In this document: positions 48,050-56,067 of the stretch, in pieces
Layout of the letters: each line of letters starts with the position of its first letter
Position numbering within the stretch: position 1 is the first letter of the stretch
Assembly: GCF_028688795.1 (NCBI RefSeq)
Contig: NZ_JAQTXM010000002.1
Location: forward strand, 62,001 to 126,000
Length of the DNA: 64,000 bases
Origin: Rhodoferax sp.
GTDB lineage: Bacteria; Pseudomonadota; Gammaproteobacteria; Burkholderiales; Burkholderiaceae_C
Direction: 5' to 3'
The notes under the pieces: generated by a model
Databases searched by the model: none
The model's input: the letters and a program-made list of their open reading frames with translations, nothing else
What the model was told of the DNA's origin: nothing
Position numbers and translations under genes: made by a program

Positions 48050-48958
48050 ATGGAAATTGCCATCGTATTATTTGTCATTGCAGTGATTTTTGTCACCCAG
48101 TCGGTCAAGGTCGTGCCCCAACAGCACGCCTGGGTGGTTGAACGTCTCGGTAAATACAACGGCACACTGACGCCGGGTCTGAATTTTTTAGTGCCGTTTG
48201 TGGACAAAGTGGCCTACAAACACTTGCTGAAAGAAGTTCCGCTGGACATTGCCAGCCAAGTCTGCATCACCAAGGACAACACCCAATTACAGGTGGACGG
48301 CATTTTGTATTTTCAGGTCACAGATGCCATGCGCGCCAGCTACGGGTCCAGCAACTACATCATGGCCATCTCGCAACTGGCACAAACCTCCTTGCGCTCG
48401 GTGATTGGCAAGCTCGAACTGGACAAGACTTTTGAAGAGCGCGACATCATCAATGCCCAAGTAGTGCAAGCCATTGACGAGGCGGCCCTGAATTGGGGCG
48501 TGAAGGTGTTGCGTTATGAAATCAAAGACCTGACTCCGCCGAAAGAAATCCTGCACGCTATGCAACAGCAAATCACCGCTGAACGTGAAAAGCGCGCACT
48601 GATCGCAGCCTCTGAAGGCCGCCGCCAGGAGCAGATCAACATTGCAACAGGCGAACGCGAGGCCTTCATTGCCCGCTCTGAAGGCGAAAAACAAGCGGTG
48701 ATCAACAAGGCCCAAGGTGATGCTCAATCGATCTTGGCCGTGGCTGAGGCAACAGCGCAGGCCATTGAACGCATTGCCTCTGCCATCAATCAGCCAGGCG
48801 GTGCCGCCGCGGTGCAGCTCAAGGTGGCAGAAAAAGCCGTCGACGCCTACTCAAAAGTTGCTGCAGATGCCACCACCACACTGGTCATTCCCAGCAACAT
48901 GACCGAAGTATCGACGCTGATCACCTCCGCCATGAAAATGATTCAAACTCAAAAATAG
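48050..48958 (+). CDS. SPFH/stomatin-like membrane protein (slipin, QmcA type)
   Basis: 302 residues. One N-terminal membrane anchor (about 2-18) is followed by the SPFH domain, with VPQQHAWVVERLGKYNGTL and ALNWGVKVLRYEIKDL, then a long Glu/Ala-rich coiled-coil (about 180-245) and a short C-terminal region with NQPGGAAAVQLKVAEKAVDA. Such proteins oligomerise into large membrane-bound rings and associate with proteases or NfeD partners, encoded here just upstream. Confidence 0.92.
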   Translation: MEIAIVLFVIAVIFVTQSVKVVPQQHAWVVERLGKYNGTLTPGLNFLVPFVDKVAYKHLLKEVPLDIASQVCITKDNTQLQVDGILYFQVTDAMRASYGSSNYIMAISQLAQTSLRSVIGKLELDKTFEERDIINAQVVQAIDEAALNWGVKVLRYEIKDLTPPKEILHAMQQQITAEREKRALIAASEGRRQEQINIATGEREAFIARSEGEKQAVINKAQGDAQSILAVAEATAQAIERIASAINQPGGAAAVQLKVAEKAVDAYSKVAADATTTLVIPSNMTEVSTLITSAMKMIQTQK

Positions 48959-49278
48959 CTAACCAACCTTGTATCGCGTTCAAGATGCGAGGGATTTTTG
49001 ATTACCCTAGCCGAGCACAGACTGTCATTCGTCTTCGCTGGCCCTGTCTGGCAAGGGCAGATCCTGAATGCGAACAGCCGCAGTTGCTTAAACATCAGCA
49101 AGCACGTGAGTCTGCGCCCATCTGCAAAGCACTTGCGAGGAATTCTCTAAAACTTGCCGCCATTTTCGTGACCTTCAAAAAATATCATTGCTGGGTAAAA
49201 GGCTACTTTTCTGGCGCTCAATTTGTAGAGAAGCCACGTTACCGCAGTCTGTAAGCAGTGTGCGAACGCCATCAATGC
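48959..49278 (+). other. Intergenic region without recognisable gene
   Basis: About 320 bases after the slipin stop. An 89-codon plus-strand frame (48985-49254) is present but has no ribosome-binding site or family resemblance, so I do not call it. The region ends at the terminator hairpin and island boundary described separately. Confidence 0.5.
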
Positions 49279-49310
49279 AAAAACCCCGCTATCTTATAAA
49301 TAGCGGGGTT
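49279..49310 (-). terminator. Terminator hairpin left of the island, probably the original tRNA-His terminator
   Basis: AACCCCGCTAT pairs with ATAGCGGGGTT around a 7-base loop. On the minus strand the stem is followed by five T. No minus-strand gene ends here now, but the tRNA-His 3' end repeat begins 14 bases to the right, in the right orientation for this to have ended the tRNA-His transcript before the island inserted. Confidence 0.8.
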
Positions 49311-49323
49311 TCTTTATATTACT

Positions 49324-49348
49324 TGGGGTGGCTGATGGGGCTCGAACC
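49324..49348 (-). repeat. Island attachment repeat, distal copy
   Basis: 25 bases identical to the last 25 nt of tRNA-His, including the encoded CCA (53844-53868), in the same orientation. Only the T-arm side, acceptor strand and CCA are present; the rest of the tRNA is absent, so this is not a tRNA gene. It marks the left junction of the island. Confidence 0.88.
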
Positions 49349-50056
49349 GATCCCCCCGGCTCAAATAAAAGCGTTTATGGAGCACTCACACAATGACGGC
49401 ATGCCCCTATACGCCCCCCAATGCCCCCGGTTTATCCCCCATTTATCCCCAACACGGAGACATGCATGATGCAAAACAGAATCGCGACTGAGTTGCTGGC
49501 AATAAGGCATGCTGTAGTTGGGTACCCACCAGCAAATGCCACACAAAGTGATGCTTGCGGCACAAAAACTGCCCTCTGGAAGCCTGTGTCGCTATTACGG
49601 CTTAAGGCTGAATGCTGGCATACACGGCCGTCAGCTTTAGGGTGGCCCAGTTCGTCGCCCTTCAGAAGCCGGTGCTCAATAATTTGTAGATCGGTCATTC
49701 GATTTTTGCCAAAAATCAGATAACTGACCTTGGAGTCTGCCAGACACTTTTTTTAGAATGTCGGACTCAATTGCAGCGTGTGCTGACGGTGGGTGTTGCC
49801 AGGCGTACTCACGCTGACTGCCACTATGCGGCTGTTGGATACAGCGACCGGAGCTGGCCCGAATGGCAACTGTAGCTGATTGCGGACTTTGACGAAAGCA
49901 TGCTACATGCAGTCCTGTTGAGTTTCAAACTCTGTGTCATTGATTCTGCGTCACAAAAAATGTGCAATCAGACCCCAATCTGAACAGACAATTCGAGTGC
50001 GTCTTCTACCTCAGTCCTCGGGCACCCCGGCTGCCAACTTCCGCGGCTAACAGAAC
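49349..50056. other. 708-base stretch of the island with no supported gene
   Basis: Open frames of 100 codons (plus, 49421-49723) and 88 codons (minus, 49432-49698) overlap each other antisense; neither has a family I recognise. A patch just inside the attachment repeat is rich in CCCC (49352-49446). Further right the sequence is broken by stops in all frames. I read it as decayed or non-coding DNA. Confidence 0.5.
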
Positions 50057-50775
50057 TCAAGAATCAAAATAATTAGGCTCTTGATAACCCAAACCGAAGC
50101 GTAGGTTGATAGCAGTCAGCCAAGCTTCGTCAGCCACCTTCTTCATGTCATTGAAGAGTTCTGTGCCTGCAAAGCGATAGACATCGAAACCTGCCCGCTG
50201 CAAATTTCTGTCTCGCTTTCTGTCTGCGATGAATTCTGACTTTCCGCTGTGAAATTCGTAGCCATCGCACTCAATAATCATTTGAAGCTGTGGTTGAGCA
50301 GGGCACCAGAGGTACATGTCGACCCTTGCATTTTTTCCATCTGCCCCGAGGCCTGGAAAGACTGATTGCGGCGACAAAATAAATGCGGACCATGCCAAAT
50401 AGCCTGTTGAAACAATTGGATGCTTGAAAAGCAGTTCAAAATCGTCATTCTGCAGTTTCCCTGAGTCGCGCAAGTGAATCCCAGGACATCGCATCCGCAA
50501 TCCGCGACGTCATTGGCTGGCTTTGCCGGGGCATTGGCTGGCCGCGCTGGGCCATTGATCGGCACCGGTGGCGAGATCCCTGGCTTCGTCGCCAGCATAG
50601 CACCGTCAGCGCCCTTCCCTTCCTTGGCGGCCTCCATGTCTGGAATCCACCGAGAGAATGGCGTGAGGTTCGCCACATCGACGATGTACCAGCACTTCTT
50701 TGCGGCATCCCAGCGAGCGCCGAGTGCCTTCACGGCGTCTTTTTCTGCGAAAGGGGTGACCAGATTGATTCTCAT
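50057..50775 (-). pseudogene. DUF5710 plus nuclease-like (DUF559-type) gene, frameshifted
   Basis: Two adjacent minus-strand frames appear to be halves of one gene. The 5' half (from 50775) begins MRINLVTPFAEKDAVKALGA, continuing RWDAAKKCWYIVDV, a DUF5710 domain, then a Pro/Ala-rich linker. The 3' half (in a different frame, from about 50480 to 50057) reads ARVDMYLWCPAQPQLQMIIE and CDGYEFHSGKSEFIADRKRD followed by AGFDVYRFAGTEL, the pattern of small restriction-endonuclease-fold proteins with a catalytic E-C-D-G/R-K-R-D core. A shift between about 50465 and 50500 separates them. The 3' half could still be translated from an internal TTG at 50500 as a 147-residue protein. The joining of the halves is inferred. 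Confidence 0.6.
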
Positions 50776-50783
50776 GCGGAGAA

Positions 50784-51056
50784 TTATCCTTTTTGGCTGG
50801 AGCCGTCCTTCAGTGCTTCTTCAAATTCAGCCAACTCTGCACCAATGGCCACGTATTTCTTCGACTTGGCTTTGTTGTCGGCCCAATTGAGCACGGCTGC
50901 TTCCAGGTCTTCTTTGAAATAGGCGAGTGCTGATTCTTTGACCGCTTTGGTGGCAGTCTTCGATGTGCTGGACCATAGGTCAATGAGCTCTGACAGCCCG
51001 TTGTCGAAGTCTTCGAAGGTTTCAAGGTGGATCCACTGGCCGCTTTTATCAAACAT
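50784..51056 (-). CDS. Small hypothetical protein in the island
   Basis: 90 residues, acidic and helical, with no membrane segment or recognisable motif: LETFEDFDNGLSELIDLW, then a Lys/Ala-rich helix. It precedes the DUF5710 gene by 8 bases on the same strand and was probably transcribed with it. TTCTTTCG-type sequence on the plus strand corresponds to CGAAAGAAAA ahead of the ATG, giving a plausible AAAGAAA ribosome-binding site. Function unknown. Confidence 0.55.
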   Translation of the reverse strand: MFDKSGQWIHLETFEDFDNGLSELIDLWSSTSKTATKAVKESALAYFKEDLEAAVLNWADNKAKSKKYVAIGAELAEFEEALKDGSSQKG

Positions 51057-51137
51057 TTTTTCTTTCGTTAATTGCGTCTGTTTCAGTTAAAAACGGGGAT
51101 CGGCCGAACCACAGCAATGGCCGGCTTGAGCTAGATT

Positions 51138-51524
51138 TCAACCACCCTGCATTTCACCCGACAGGAGCTTTACCACCCCTGGTTTGGCTGTCTTGACGAC
51201 GCGGATCAGGACATGGGCCATATCTTTGGCCAGAATGGCACGGTAGTTCGACGGTAGAAGTGGGCGCAACCCGCGCATAAGCGTTAAGCCAAGACCCTCA
51301 CCACCACGTTCAGGCTGGCCCAGAGCTGCCCTGTCGCCATCCAGCAATGAGGGTCGCGCAATCACCAGGCTTTTCAACCCCAAGCTGGCAAGGGCAAGCT
51401 CCATCTCGCCTTTGATGCGGTTGCAGAAGAAACGGGACTGGGGGTTGGCAACCATGGCGCTGACCACGCCAACTTTAGTCGCTCCGGCCATGGCTTTGTA
51501 ATTTCGAGCGCAGGTTACCGACAA
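51138..51524 (-). pseudogene. C-terminal fragment of an NAD(P)-binding epimerase-like oxidoreductase
   Basis: About 115 recognisable residues: VVSAMVANPQSRFFCNRIKG, then EMELALASLGLKSLVIARPS and LLDGDRAALGQPERGG. These match the second half of HTATIP2/NmrA-type atypical short-chain dehydrogenases. The Rossmann GxxGxxG N-terminus is missing; the frame begins with unrelated residues at a TTG. It lies head-to-head with yghU. Most likely a 5'-truncated relic from rearrangement within the island. Confidence 0.7.
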
Positions 51525-51659
51525 TCGTCACCTGTTGGATCAGTTCCACTTGATTTACGAAACCATGCCGACGTATCTGAAGCCCAACTCTTGACCAGCT
51601 TGCAGATATTGCTTGAAATATCATGTGCGATTTTCCATACCCGAAAGTGAGACGCTGTC

Positions 51660-52535
51660 ATGTCTGATTTGCCCGCTTACACCCCACCCAAGGTCTGGAC
51701 CTGGAACAAAGCCAACGGGGGTCAATTCGCCAACATCAATCGACCGATTGCCGGGCCAACGCACGAGGCAGCGCTGCCGCGAGGCAGTCACCCTTTGCAA
51801 CTGTATTCACTGGCCACCCCCAATGGTGTCAAAGTCACGGTAATGTTGGAAGAGTTGCTCTCACTCGGCCACAGTGGCGCCCAATACGATGCCTGGCTAA
51901 TCCGCATCAACCAGGGTGAGCAGTTTGGCAGCGGGTTTGTAGAGGTGAATCCCAATTCCAAAATTCCCGCCCTGCTGGACTACAGCGAACCCGAGCCGGT
52001 CCGGGTGTTCGAGTCCGGTTCCATCCTGTTGTACCTGGCCGAGAAATTTGGCGCGTTCCTGCCGACCGATCCAGCCCGACGCGCTGAATGCATGTCGTGG
52101 CTGTTTTGGCAAATGGGCAGCGGACCCTACTTGGGCGGCGGTTTTGGCCACTTTTACGCCTATGCGCCAACAAAGATTGAATACGCCATTGACCGTTTTG
52201 CCATGGAAGTCAAACGCCAGTTGGATGTGCTCAACCGGCGCTTGGCTGAAAGCCCCTACGTGGGTGGTGACGATTACACGATTGCTGACATGGCCATCTG
52301 GCCTTGGTATGGGGCACTGGTCAAAGGGCTGGTGTATGACGCTGGTGAATTCCTGCAGGTTCATGAGTACACCCAGGTGATCCGTTGGGCTGACGAGATC
52401 GCCAAACGTCCGGCGGTCCAACGAGGGCGCATGGTCAACCGCGTCACCGGGCCACTGGAGTCACAGTTGCATGAACGTCACTCTGCCAGCGACTTCGAGA
52501 CCAGCACCCAAGACAAGCTGAAGGATTCAAAATGA
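51660..52535 (+). CDS. yghU: Glutathione-dependent disulfide-bond oxidoreductase YghU-like
   Basis: 291 residues. The N-terminal extension SDLPAYTPPKVWTWNKANGG, with FANINRPIAGPTHE, is diagnostic of the YghU/nu-class of GST-fold proteins; the thioredoxin-like domain follows with SLATPNGVKVTVMLEELL and the helical domain with YTIADMAIWPWYGAL. E. coli YghU has disulfide-bond reductase activity with glutathione. Intact and of normal length, despite lying between island relics. It overlaps the next GST gene by 4 bases, so the two are co-transcribed. Confidence 0.92.
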   Translation: MSDLPAYTPPKVWTWNKANGGQFANINRPIAGPTHEAALPRGSHPLQLYSLATPNGVKVTVMLEELLSLGHSGAQYDAWLIRINQGEQFGSGFVEVNPNSKIPALLDYSEPEPVRVFESGSILLYLAEKFGAFLPTDPARRAECMSWLFWQMGSGPYLGGGFGHFYAYAPTKIEYAIDRFAMEVKRQLDVLNRRLAESPYVGGDDYTIADMAIWPWYGALVKGLVYDAGEFLQVHEYTQVIRWADEIAKRPAVQRGRMVNRVTGPLESQLHERHSASDFETSTQDKLKDSK

Positions 52536-53164
52536 TCACACTTTATGACTGTGCCACCGCGCCCAGCCCGCGTCGTGCACGCATCCTGCTCGCCGAAAAA
52601 GGCATCACCCACGAGACTGTGCAGGTTGATTTGAAAGCGGGTGAGCAACTCGGTGACGTTTATAGGAAGATAAACCCCCTGTGCACCGTGCCAGCCTTGC
52701 GCACGAACGAGGGTGTTACGTTGACCAGCAACGCGGCGATTGCTGCTTACCTGGAGGCCCGCTTCCCGCAACCACCCATGCTGGGCGTGACACCGTTGGA
52801 CAAGGCAGACATCGCGGATTGGCACTGGCGCATTGAGTTTGAAGGCTTTATGCCCATTGCTGAGGCCTTTCGCAACAATTCCGTGGCCATGTTGCACCGT
52901 GCATTGCCCGGACCAGTGAACTATGAGCAAATCCCTCAACTGGCCGAGCGTGGATTGGCCAGGCTGCAGCAGTTCCTGTCGGACTTGAACGAACGCCTGC
53001 GTGACCGAGACTTCATCGCGGCCCAGCAGTTCAGCATCGCCGACATCGCTGCGGTCGTGACCGTCGACTTTGCACGCATCGTCAAGGTCAGGCCCGATGA
53101 GCGCCATCCGCATCTGTTGCGCTGGCGAACGGCGATGGGTCAGCGGCCCACGATGGCCTTGTAG
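52532..53164 (+). CDS. Glutathione S-transferase-family protein
   Basis: 210 residues. Thioredoxin-like domain with YDCATAPSPRRARILLAEKG and the cis-Pro region INPLCTVPALRTNEG; the helical domain has FSIADIAAVVTVDF near residue 168. The position of the first Ser (SPRRAR) fits bacterial GSTs that use Ser or Tyr for thiol activation. Co-transcribed with yghU. Substrates are unknown. Confidence 0.87.
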   Translation: MITLYDCATAPSPRRARILLAEKGITHETVQVDLKAGEQLGDVYRKINPLCTVPALRTNEGVTLTSNAAIAAYLEARFPQPPMLGVTPLDKADIADWHWRIEFEGFMPIAEAFRNNSVAMLHRALPGPVNYEQIPQLAERGLARLQQFLSDLNERLRDRDFIAAQQFSIADIAAVVTVDFARIVKVRPDERHPHLLRWRTAMGQRPTMAL

Positions 53165-53192
53165 TTGGACACCGACAACAATACTTGCTGAC

Positions 53193-53354
53193 ATGGGAAA
53201 AAACCGGCTTGAGGCATTTAGTGATGGTGTGTTGGCCATCATCATTACCATCATGGTGCTGGAGATGATGGTGCCTCACGGCGAAGATCTGGCATCCTTG
53301 CGGCCTGTGCTACCCGTGTTTCTGAGCTACGTGCTGAGCTTTGTCTATGTGGGC
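53193..53354 (+). pseudogene. TMEM175-type (DUF1211) channel gene, 5' fragment
   Basis: 54 codons: MGKNRLEAFSDGVLAIIITI followed by MVLEMMVPHGEDLASL and FLSYVLSFVYVG. The FSDGVLAIIITI pattern is the pore-lining first helix of bacterial TMEM175 potassium-channel proteins. Family members continue after SFVYVG with a W-N-x-H-H segment; here the similarity stops abruptly and the sequence changes to integrase coding sequence in another frame. So the 3' part has been deleted. Confidence 0.8.
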
Positions 53355-53761
53355 CGCAAATTGACCGCGTCAACGGCGAAATCAGGACCATCCGAGCAAA
53401 ACAGCGCGGAAAGAAACGCGGCCAGATTACTGAGGTGGTGAACATCAGCCCAGTGTTAGATGGACTGATATCCAGGCTGGACAAAATCCGCAAGCTCGAT
53501 TTCCGCCACGTCTTCCCGACCCGAGACAACAACCAGTACAGCGACGGTGGATTCAAAACACTTTGGCAGCGATTTGTACTGGAAGCAATCAAACAAGGCG
53601 TCCTGACGAAAGGCACCCGTTTCACTTTTCACGACCTGCGCGCTTTCTACGCCACGAAGCACAAAAAGGTGACAGGAGCCCTGCCCGACTTGCATAAAAA
53701 CCCGGAGACGACGGCTCGCGTTTACGACCGATCAACGGAGGTATTCAGGTCGTCAAACTGA
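53355..53761 (+). pseudogene. Tyrosine-type integrase, C-terminal fragment
   Basis: The frame reads QIDRVNGEIRTIRAKQRGKK from about 53357, then DFRHVFPTRDNNQYSDGGF, TRFTFHDLRAFYATKH and TARVYDRSTEV to the stop. HDLRAFYA supplies the conserved H-x-x-R and RVYDRS the catalytic Tyr of tyrosine recombinases. The N-terminal arm- and core-binding domains and the first catalytic Arg region are missing. It reads towards the tRNA-His attachment site 83 bases away, the usual position for the integrase of a tRNA-targeted island. A shorter frame from GTG 53435 could be translated but would not be active. Confidence 0.85.
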
Positions 53762-53766
53762 CCGCC

Positions 53767-53785
53767 ATTTCCCACGGTGGGAAAT
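53767..53785. other. Perfect hairpin sequence between integrase fragment and tRNA-His
   Basis: ATTTCCCA, CGG, TGGGAAAT: an 8-bp stem with a 3-base loop, 6 bases after the integrase stop. It could be the integrase terminator or a recombinase-related site near the attachment point. No T-run follows it beyond TTT. Confidence 0.4.
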
Positions 53786-53803
53786 TTGAGGCTATCAGAA
53801 AGC

Positions 53804-53827
53804 AAAAAGCCCACCGAAAAGTGGGCT
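53804..53827 (-). terminator. Current terminator of tRNA-His
   Basis: On the minus strand AGCCCAC pairs with GTGGGCT around a 6-base loop and is followed by five T. It begins 17 bases after the tRNA-His 3' end. It lies on the island side of the attachment site, so it was brought in by the island. Confidence 0.82.
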
Positions 53828-53843
53828 AAGTGCTTGATTTATA

Positions 53844-53868
53844 TGGGGTGGCTGATGGGGCTCGAACC
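53844..53868 (-). repeat. Island attachment repeat, tRNA-His copy
   Basis: The 3'-terminal 25 nt of the intact tRNA-His, identical to 49324-49348 and in the same orientation. Crossover in the T-arm/acceptor region keeps the tRNA functional, as is usual for tRNA-targeting integrases. Confidence 0.88.
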
Positions 53869-53920
53869 CACGACAACAGGAATCACAATCCTGGACTCTA
53901 CCGACTGAGCTACAGCCACC
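53844..53920 (-). tRNA. tRNA-His (anticodon GTG)
   Basis: 77 nt with encoded CCA. The acceptor stem has the extra 5' G pairing with discriminator C that is specific to tRNA-His (GGTGGCTG with CAGCCACC). D-arm AGCTCAGTCGGTAGAG, anticodon loop with GTG in GGATTGTGATTCC, and T-arm GTGGGTTCGAGCCCCAT all fold. It lies 27 bases downstream of the ppiD stop on the same strand. Confidence 0.97.
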
Positions 53921-53947
53921 GCAGCTTAATATTATAACGGATGAAGT

Positions 53948-55909
53948 CTATTTATTGGCCGAAGCGGGAGCTGTTTGAACCACAGATTTCGATTTGGCAA
54001 CAGCCGCACTCACAGGCGCGGGAATCAAGATTTCAACTTTGAGGCGCTCTTTCAGCACCGAGTAGTAGGCCTGCGCTTCCGCAGCTGTCCACCACTGGGC
54101 GTACTGATCTCGGTCTTGTTTAGCAGACGCCTGCACCGCCTCGTTGCGCGGCACTACTTTATTGACCCGGACCACGGCATAACCCGTGGCACCCAGATCA
54201 ACGCCCACCCAAGTGGGAAGCGCGGCAGCGTCAGCTCGCAGTGCTGCAATCAACACAGGTGCAGGCACAATTTGAGCCTGGTCACGCGACACGGTGACTG
54301 CTGCTGGCAGACTGGCTGTCGCAGCGTCTCGCTTCCACTGAGCCAGTTTGTCACCCCCTTCTTTTTTTGCCAACTCGGCGGCTTTGGCCGCGACAACTCG
54401 ATCACGCACCTGCTGACGAACTTCTACCAGCGGTAGGACCCGGGCGGGCTGATGTGCCACCACGTGGCCAGCAGCCAACTGATTAACAGCGACCTCGACG
54501 GCTTCCGTGTTTCGTTTTTTGTCAATGGTGTCAGACGAAAAGAGCGTTGCCAAAAATTTATCACTGGACAGCACGCCGATTGCACCAGGCGCTGACTGTC
54601 GTGTCACGTTGTCTACAGTTTTGATATCAAGCTTGAGTTTGTCGGCCACTGGTTTGAGGCTATCGGCTTGCTCATACACAGTGTTGGTGAATATCTCTGC
54701 AAACTCGGCGTATTTGCGCTGGGCCTGTTGGGTCTTGAGGTCAGATTCAATGCTGGTCCGCAACTCGTCAAAACTGCGCTGTTTGGGAGTTTTTACATCA
54801 GTCAGCTGGATGATGTGATAACCGAAATCTGACTCCACGACCTCGCTGATATCGCCCTTCTTCATGGCAAACACCGCGTCCTCGAAGGGTTTGACCATGG
54901 CACCACGAACAAAAAAGTCAAGATCGCCACCTTTGGCTGCTGAACCTGTATCTTGCGAATTCTTCTGGGCCAGGTCGGCAAAACTGGCAGGTGCCGCGCG
55001 CACGGCCTTCAACAACTCATCAGCCTTTGTTCGTGCTTGTTGCCGGTCTGCGGCCGGCGCATCTTTGGGCACATTGATCAGGATATGGCTGGCCCTACGT
55101 TCTTCATTGCCGCTGAGCCGGGCCACGTTTTGATCGTAATACGCCTTCAAATCAGCCTCGGGAATTTCGATGCTCTTCTTGACCGAATTCATGTCAAGCA
55201 CCACGTATTCAACTTTCGCTTGCTCGGGTGCCTGAAATAATTCTTGGTTGGCCTGATAGAAGGCGTCGAGTTCTGCATCTGTCGGGTTAACCTTGGATGC
55301 GTAACCGGCCGCCAAAAAGTTGACCACCTGAATCTCGCGTTTTTCAAAGAACGCATTCAGCGCGACATCAGCCACGACAGGCGTAACGAAACCGGTGCCA
55401 CGCACGCCAGCCTCAACTTGCTGTTTGGACAAGTCTTGCCGCACACTGTTCTCAAACCCCTCTGGGGTCAATCCTTGGCTCGCTGCCAACTGGCGATAGC
55501 GATCCATGTCCATCTTACCGTCGGGTTTGCGCAGCGACGCAATGGTGGGATCTTCCTGTAAATATCTGGCCAACCGCGCATCACTGGTCGACAATTTAGC
55601 CTTTTCTGCGGCCACCGCCATCACACGCTCTCGCACCAACCGCTCAAGTGTGGCGTAGCGTGCCGCCGGAGAATCGAGCAGTTTGACATCGACATTGGGG
55701 GCAGAGGCGCGCACGCGGTCTGCCTCAGTCTTGTGCGCAGAGTCCCACTGGCTTTGGGTGATGTCATGGCCGCCAACGCGCGCCACAGCCGTATCGGACT
55801 CCTTCATGCGGTTGTAGCCGTCGATACCAAACAGCACAAACGACGGGATGATCAGCAAGAACAAAACCATCATCATGATCTTGGTGTGCTTTCGGAAGAT
55901 ATCGAACAT
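53948..55909 (-). CDS. ppiD: Periplasmic folding chaperone/peptidyl-prolyl isomerase PpiD
   Basis: 653 residues. An N-terminal cytoplasmic stub and one membrane anchor (about 10-28, MMMVLFLLIIPSFVLFG) are followed by a SurA-N-like helical domain, a parvulin domain (RRASHILINVPKDAP to FGYHIIQLTDVK, about 255-360), and a long C-terminal helical region ending in a Val/Ala-rich tail. PpiD sits at the SecYEG translocon and helps newly exported proteins fold. It lies downstream of tRNA-Val and HU, an order common to many Proteobacteria for HU and ppiD. Confidence 0.94.
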   Translation of the reverse strand: MFDIFRKHTKIMMMVLFLLIIPSFVLFGIDGYNRMKESDTAVARVGGHDITQSQWDSAHKTEADRVRASAPNVDVKLLDSPAARYATLERLVRERVMAVAAEKAKLSTSDARLARYLQEDPTIASLRKPDGKMDMDRYRQLAASQGLTPEGFENSVRQDLSKQQVEAGVRGTGFVTPVVADVALNAFFEKREIQVVNFLAAGYASKVNPTDAELDAFYQANQELFQAPEQAKVEYVVLDMNSVKKSIEIPEADLKAYYDQNVARLSGNEERRASHILINVPKDAPAADRQQARTKADELLKAVRAAPASFADLAQKNSQDTGSAAKGGDLDFFVRGAMVKPFEDAVFAMKKGDISEVVESDFGYHIIQLTDVKTPKQRSFDELRTSIESDLKTQQAQRKYAEFAEIFTNTVYEQADSLKPVADKLKLDIKTVDNVTRQSAPGAIGVLSSDKFLATLFSSDTIDKKRNTEAVEVAVNQLAAGHVVAHQPARVLPLVEVRQQVRDRVVAAKAAELAKKEGGDKLAQWKRDAATASLPAAVTVSRDQAQIVPAPVLIAALRADAAALPTWVGVDLGATGYAVVRVNKVVPRNEAVQASAKQDRDQYAQWWTAAEAQAYYSVLKERLKVEILIPAPVSAAVAKSKSVVQTAPASANK

Positions 55910-55933
55910 ACGCTAACTCTCCTGCATGGCAAC

Positions 55934-55961
55934 AAAAAAGGCGAACATGGTGTTCGCCTTT
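55934..55961 (-). terminator. Intrinsic terminator after tRNA-Val
   Basis: On the minus strand AAGGCGAAC pairs with GTTCGCCTT around a 5-base loop and is followed by six T in all. It lies between tRNA-Val and ppiD, so ppiD needs its own promoter or read-through. Confidence 0.85.
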
Positions 55962-55978
55962 ATGTGGGGTAGTGGGGG

Positions 55979-56054
55979 TGGTGGGTGATGACGGGCTCGA
56001 ACCGCCGACCTACGCCGTGTAAAGGCGCCGCTCTACCAACTGAGCTAATCACCC
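55979..56054 (-). tRNA. tRNA-Val (anticodon TAC)
   Basis: 76 nt with encoded CCA. Acceptor GGGTGAT pairs with ATCACCC, D-arm AGCTCAGTTGGTAGAGC, anticodon loop with TAC in GCCTTTACACGGC, T-arm CGGCGGTTCGAGCCCGT. It is 13 bases downstream of the HU gene on the same strand and is probably processed from the same transcript. Confidence 0.97.
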
Positions 56055-56067
56055 CACTGACAACAAA

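Larger units (their letters stand above)
49324..53868. mobile_element. Remnant of a genomic island integrated at tRNA-His
   Basis: A 4.5-kb segment bounded by a 25-bp direct repeat of the tRNA-His 3' end. It contains a C-terminal integrase fragment 83 bases from the intact tRNA, a frameshifted gene, truncated genes and small genes of unknown function, in contrast with the intact core genes on both sides. Two glutathione-transferase-type genes remain intact. The pattern fits tRNA-targeted integration followed by deletion. The element cannot excise on its own, because most of its integrase is missing. Confidence 0.75.

Noticed and set aside
48985..49254. 89-codon frame after the slipin gene
   Set aside because: No ribosome-binding site, no domain and no continuity with a neighbour; treated as non-coding.
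49324..49348. Second tRNA-His gene
   Set aside because: Only the 3'-terminal 25 nt are present; D-arm, anticodon arm and the 5' acceptor strand are missing, so it is an attachment-site duplicate.
49324..53868. Intact prophage or conjugative element
   Set aside because: There are no capsid, tail, replication or transfer genes, and the integrase is a fragment.
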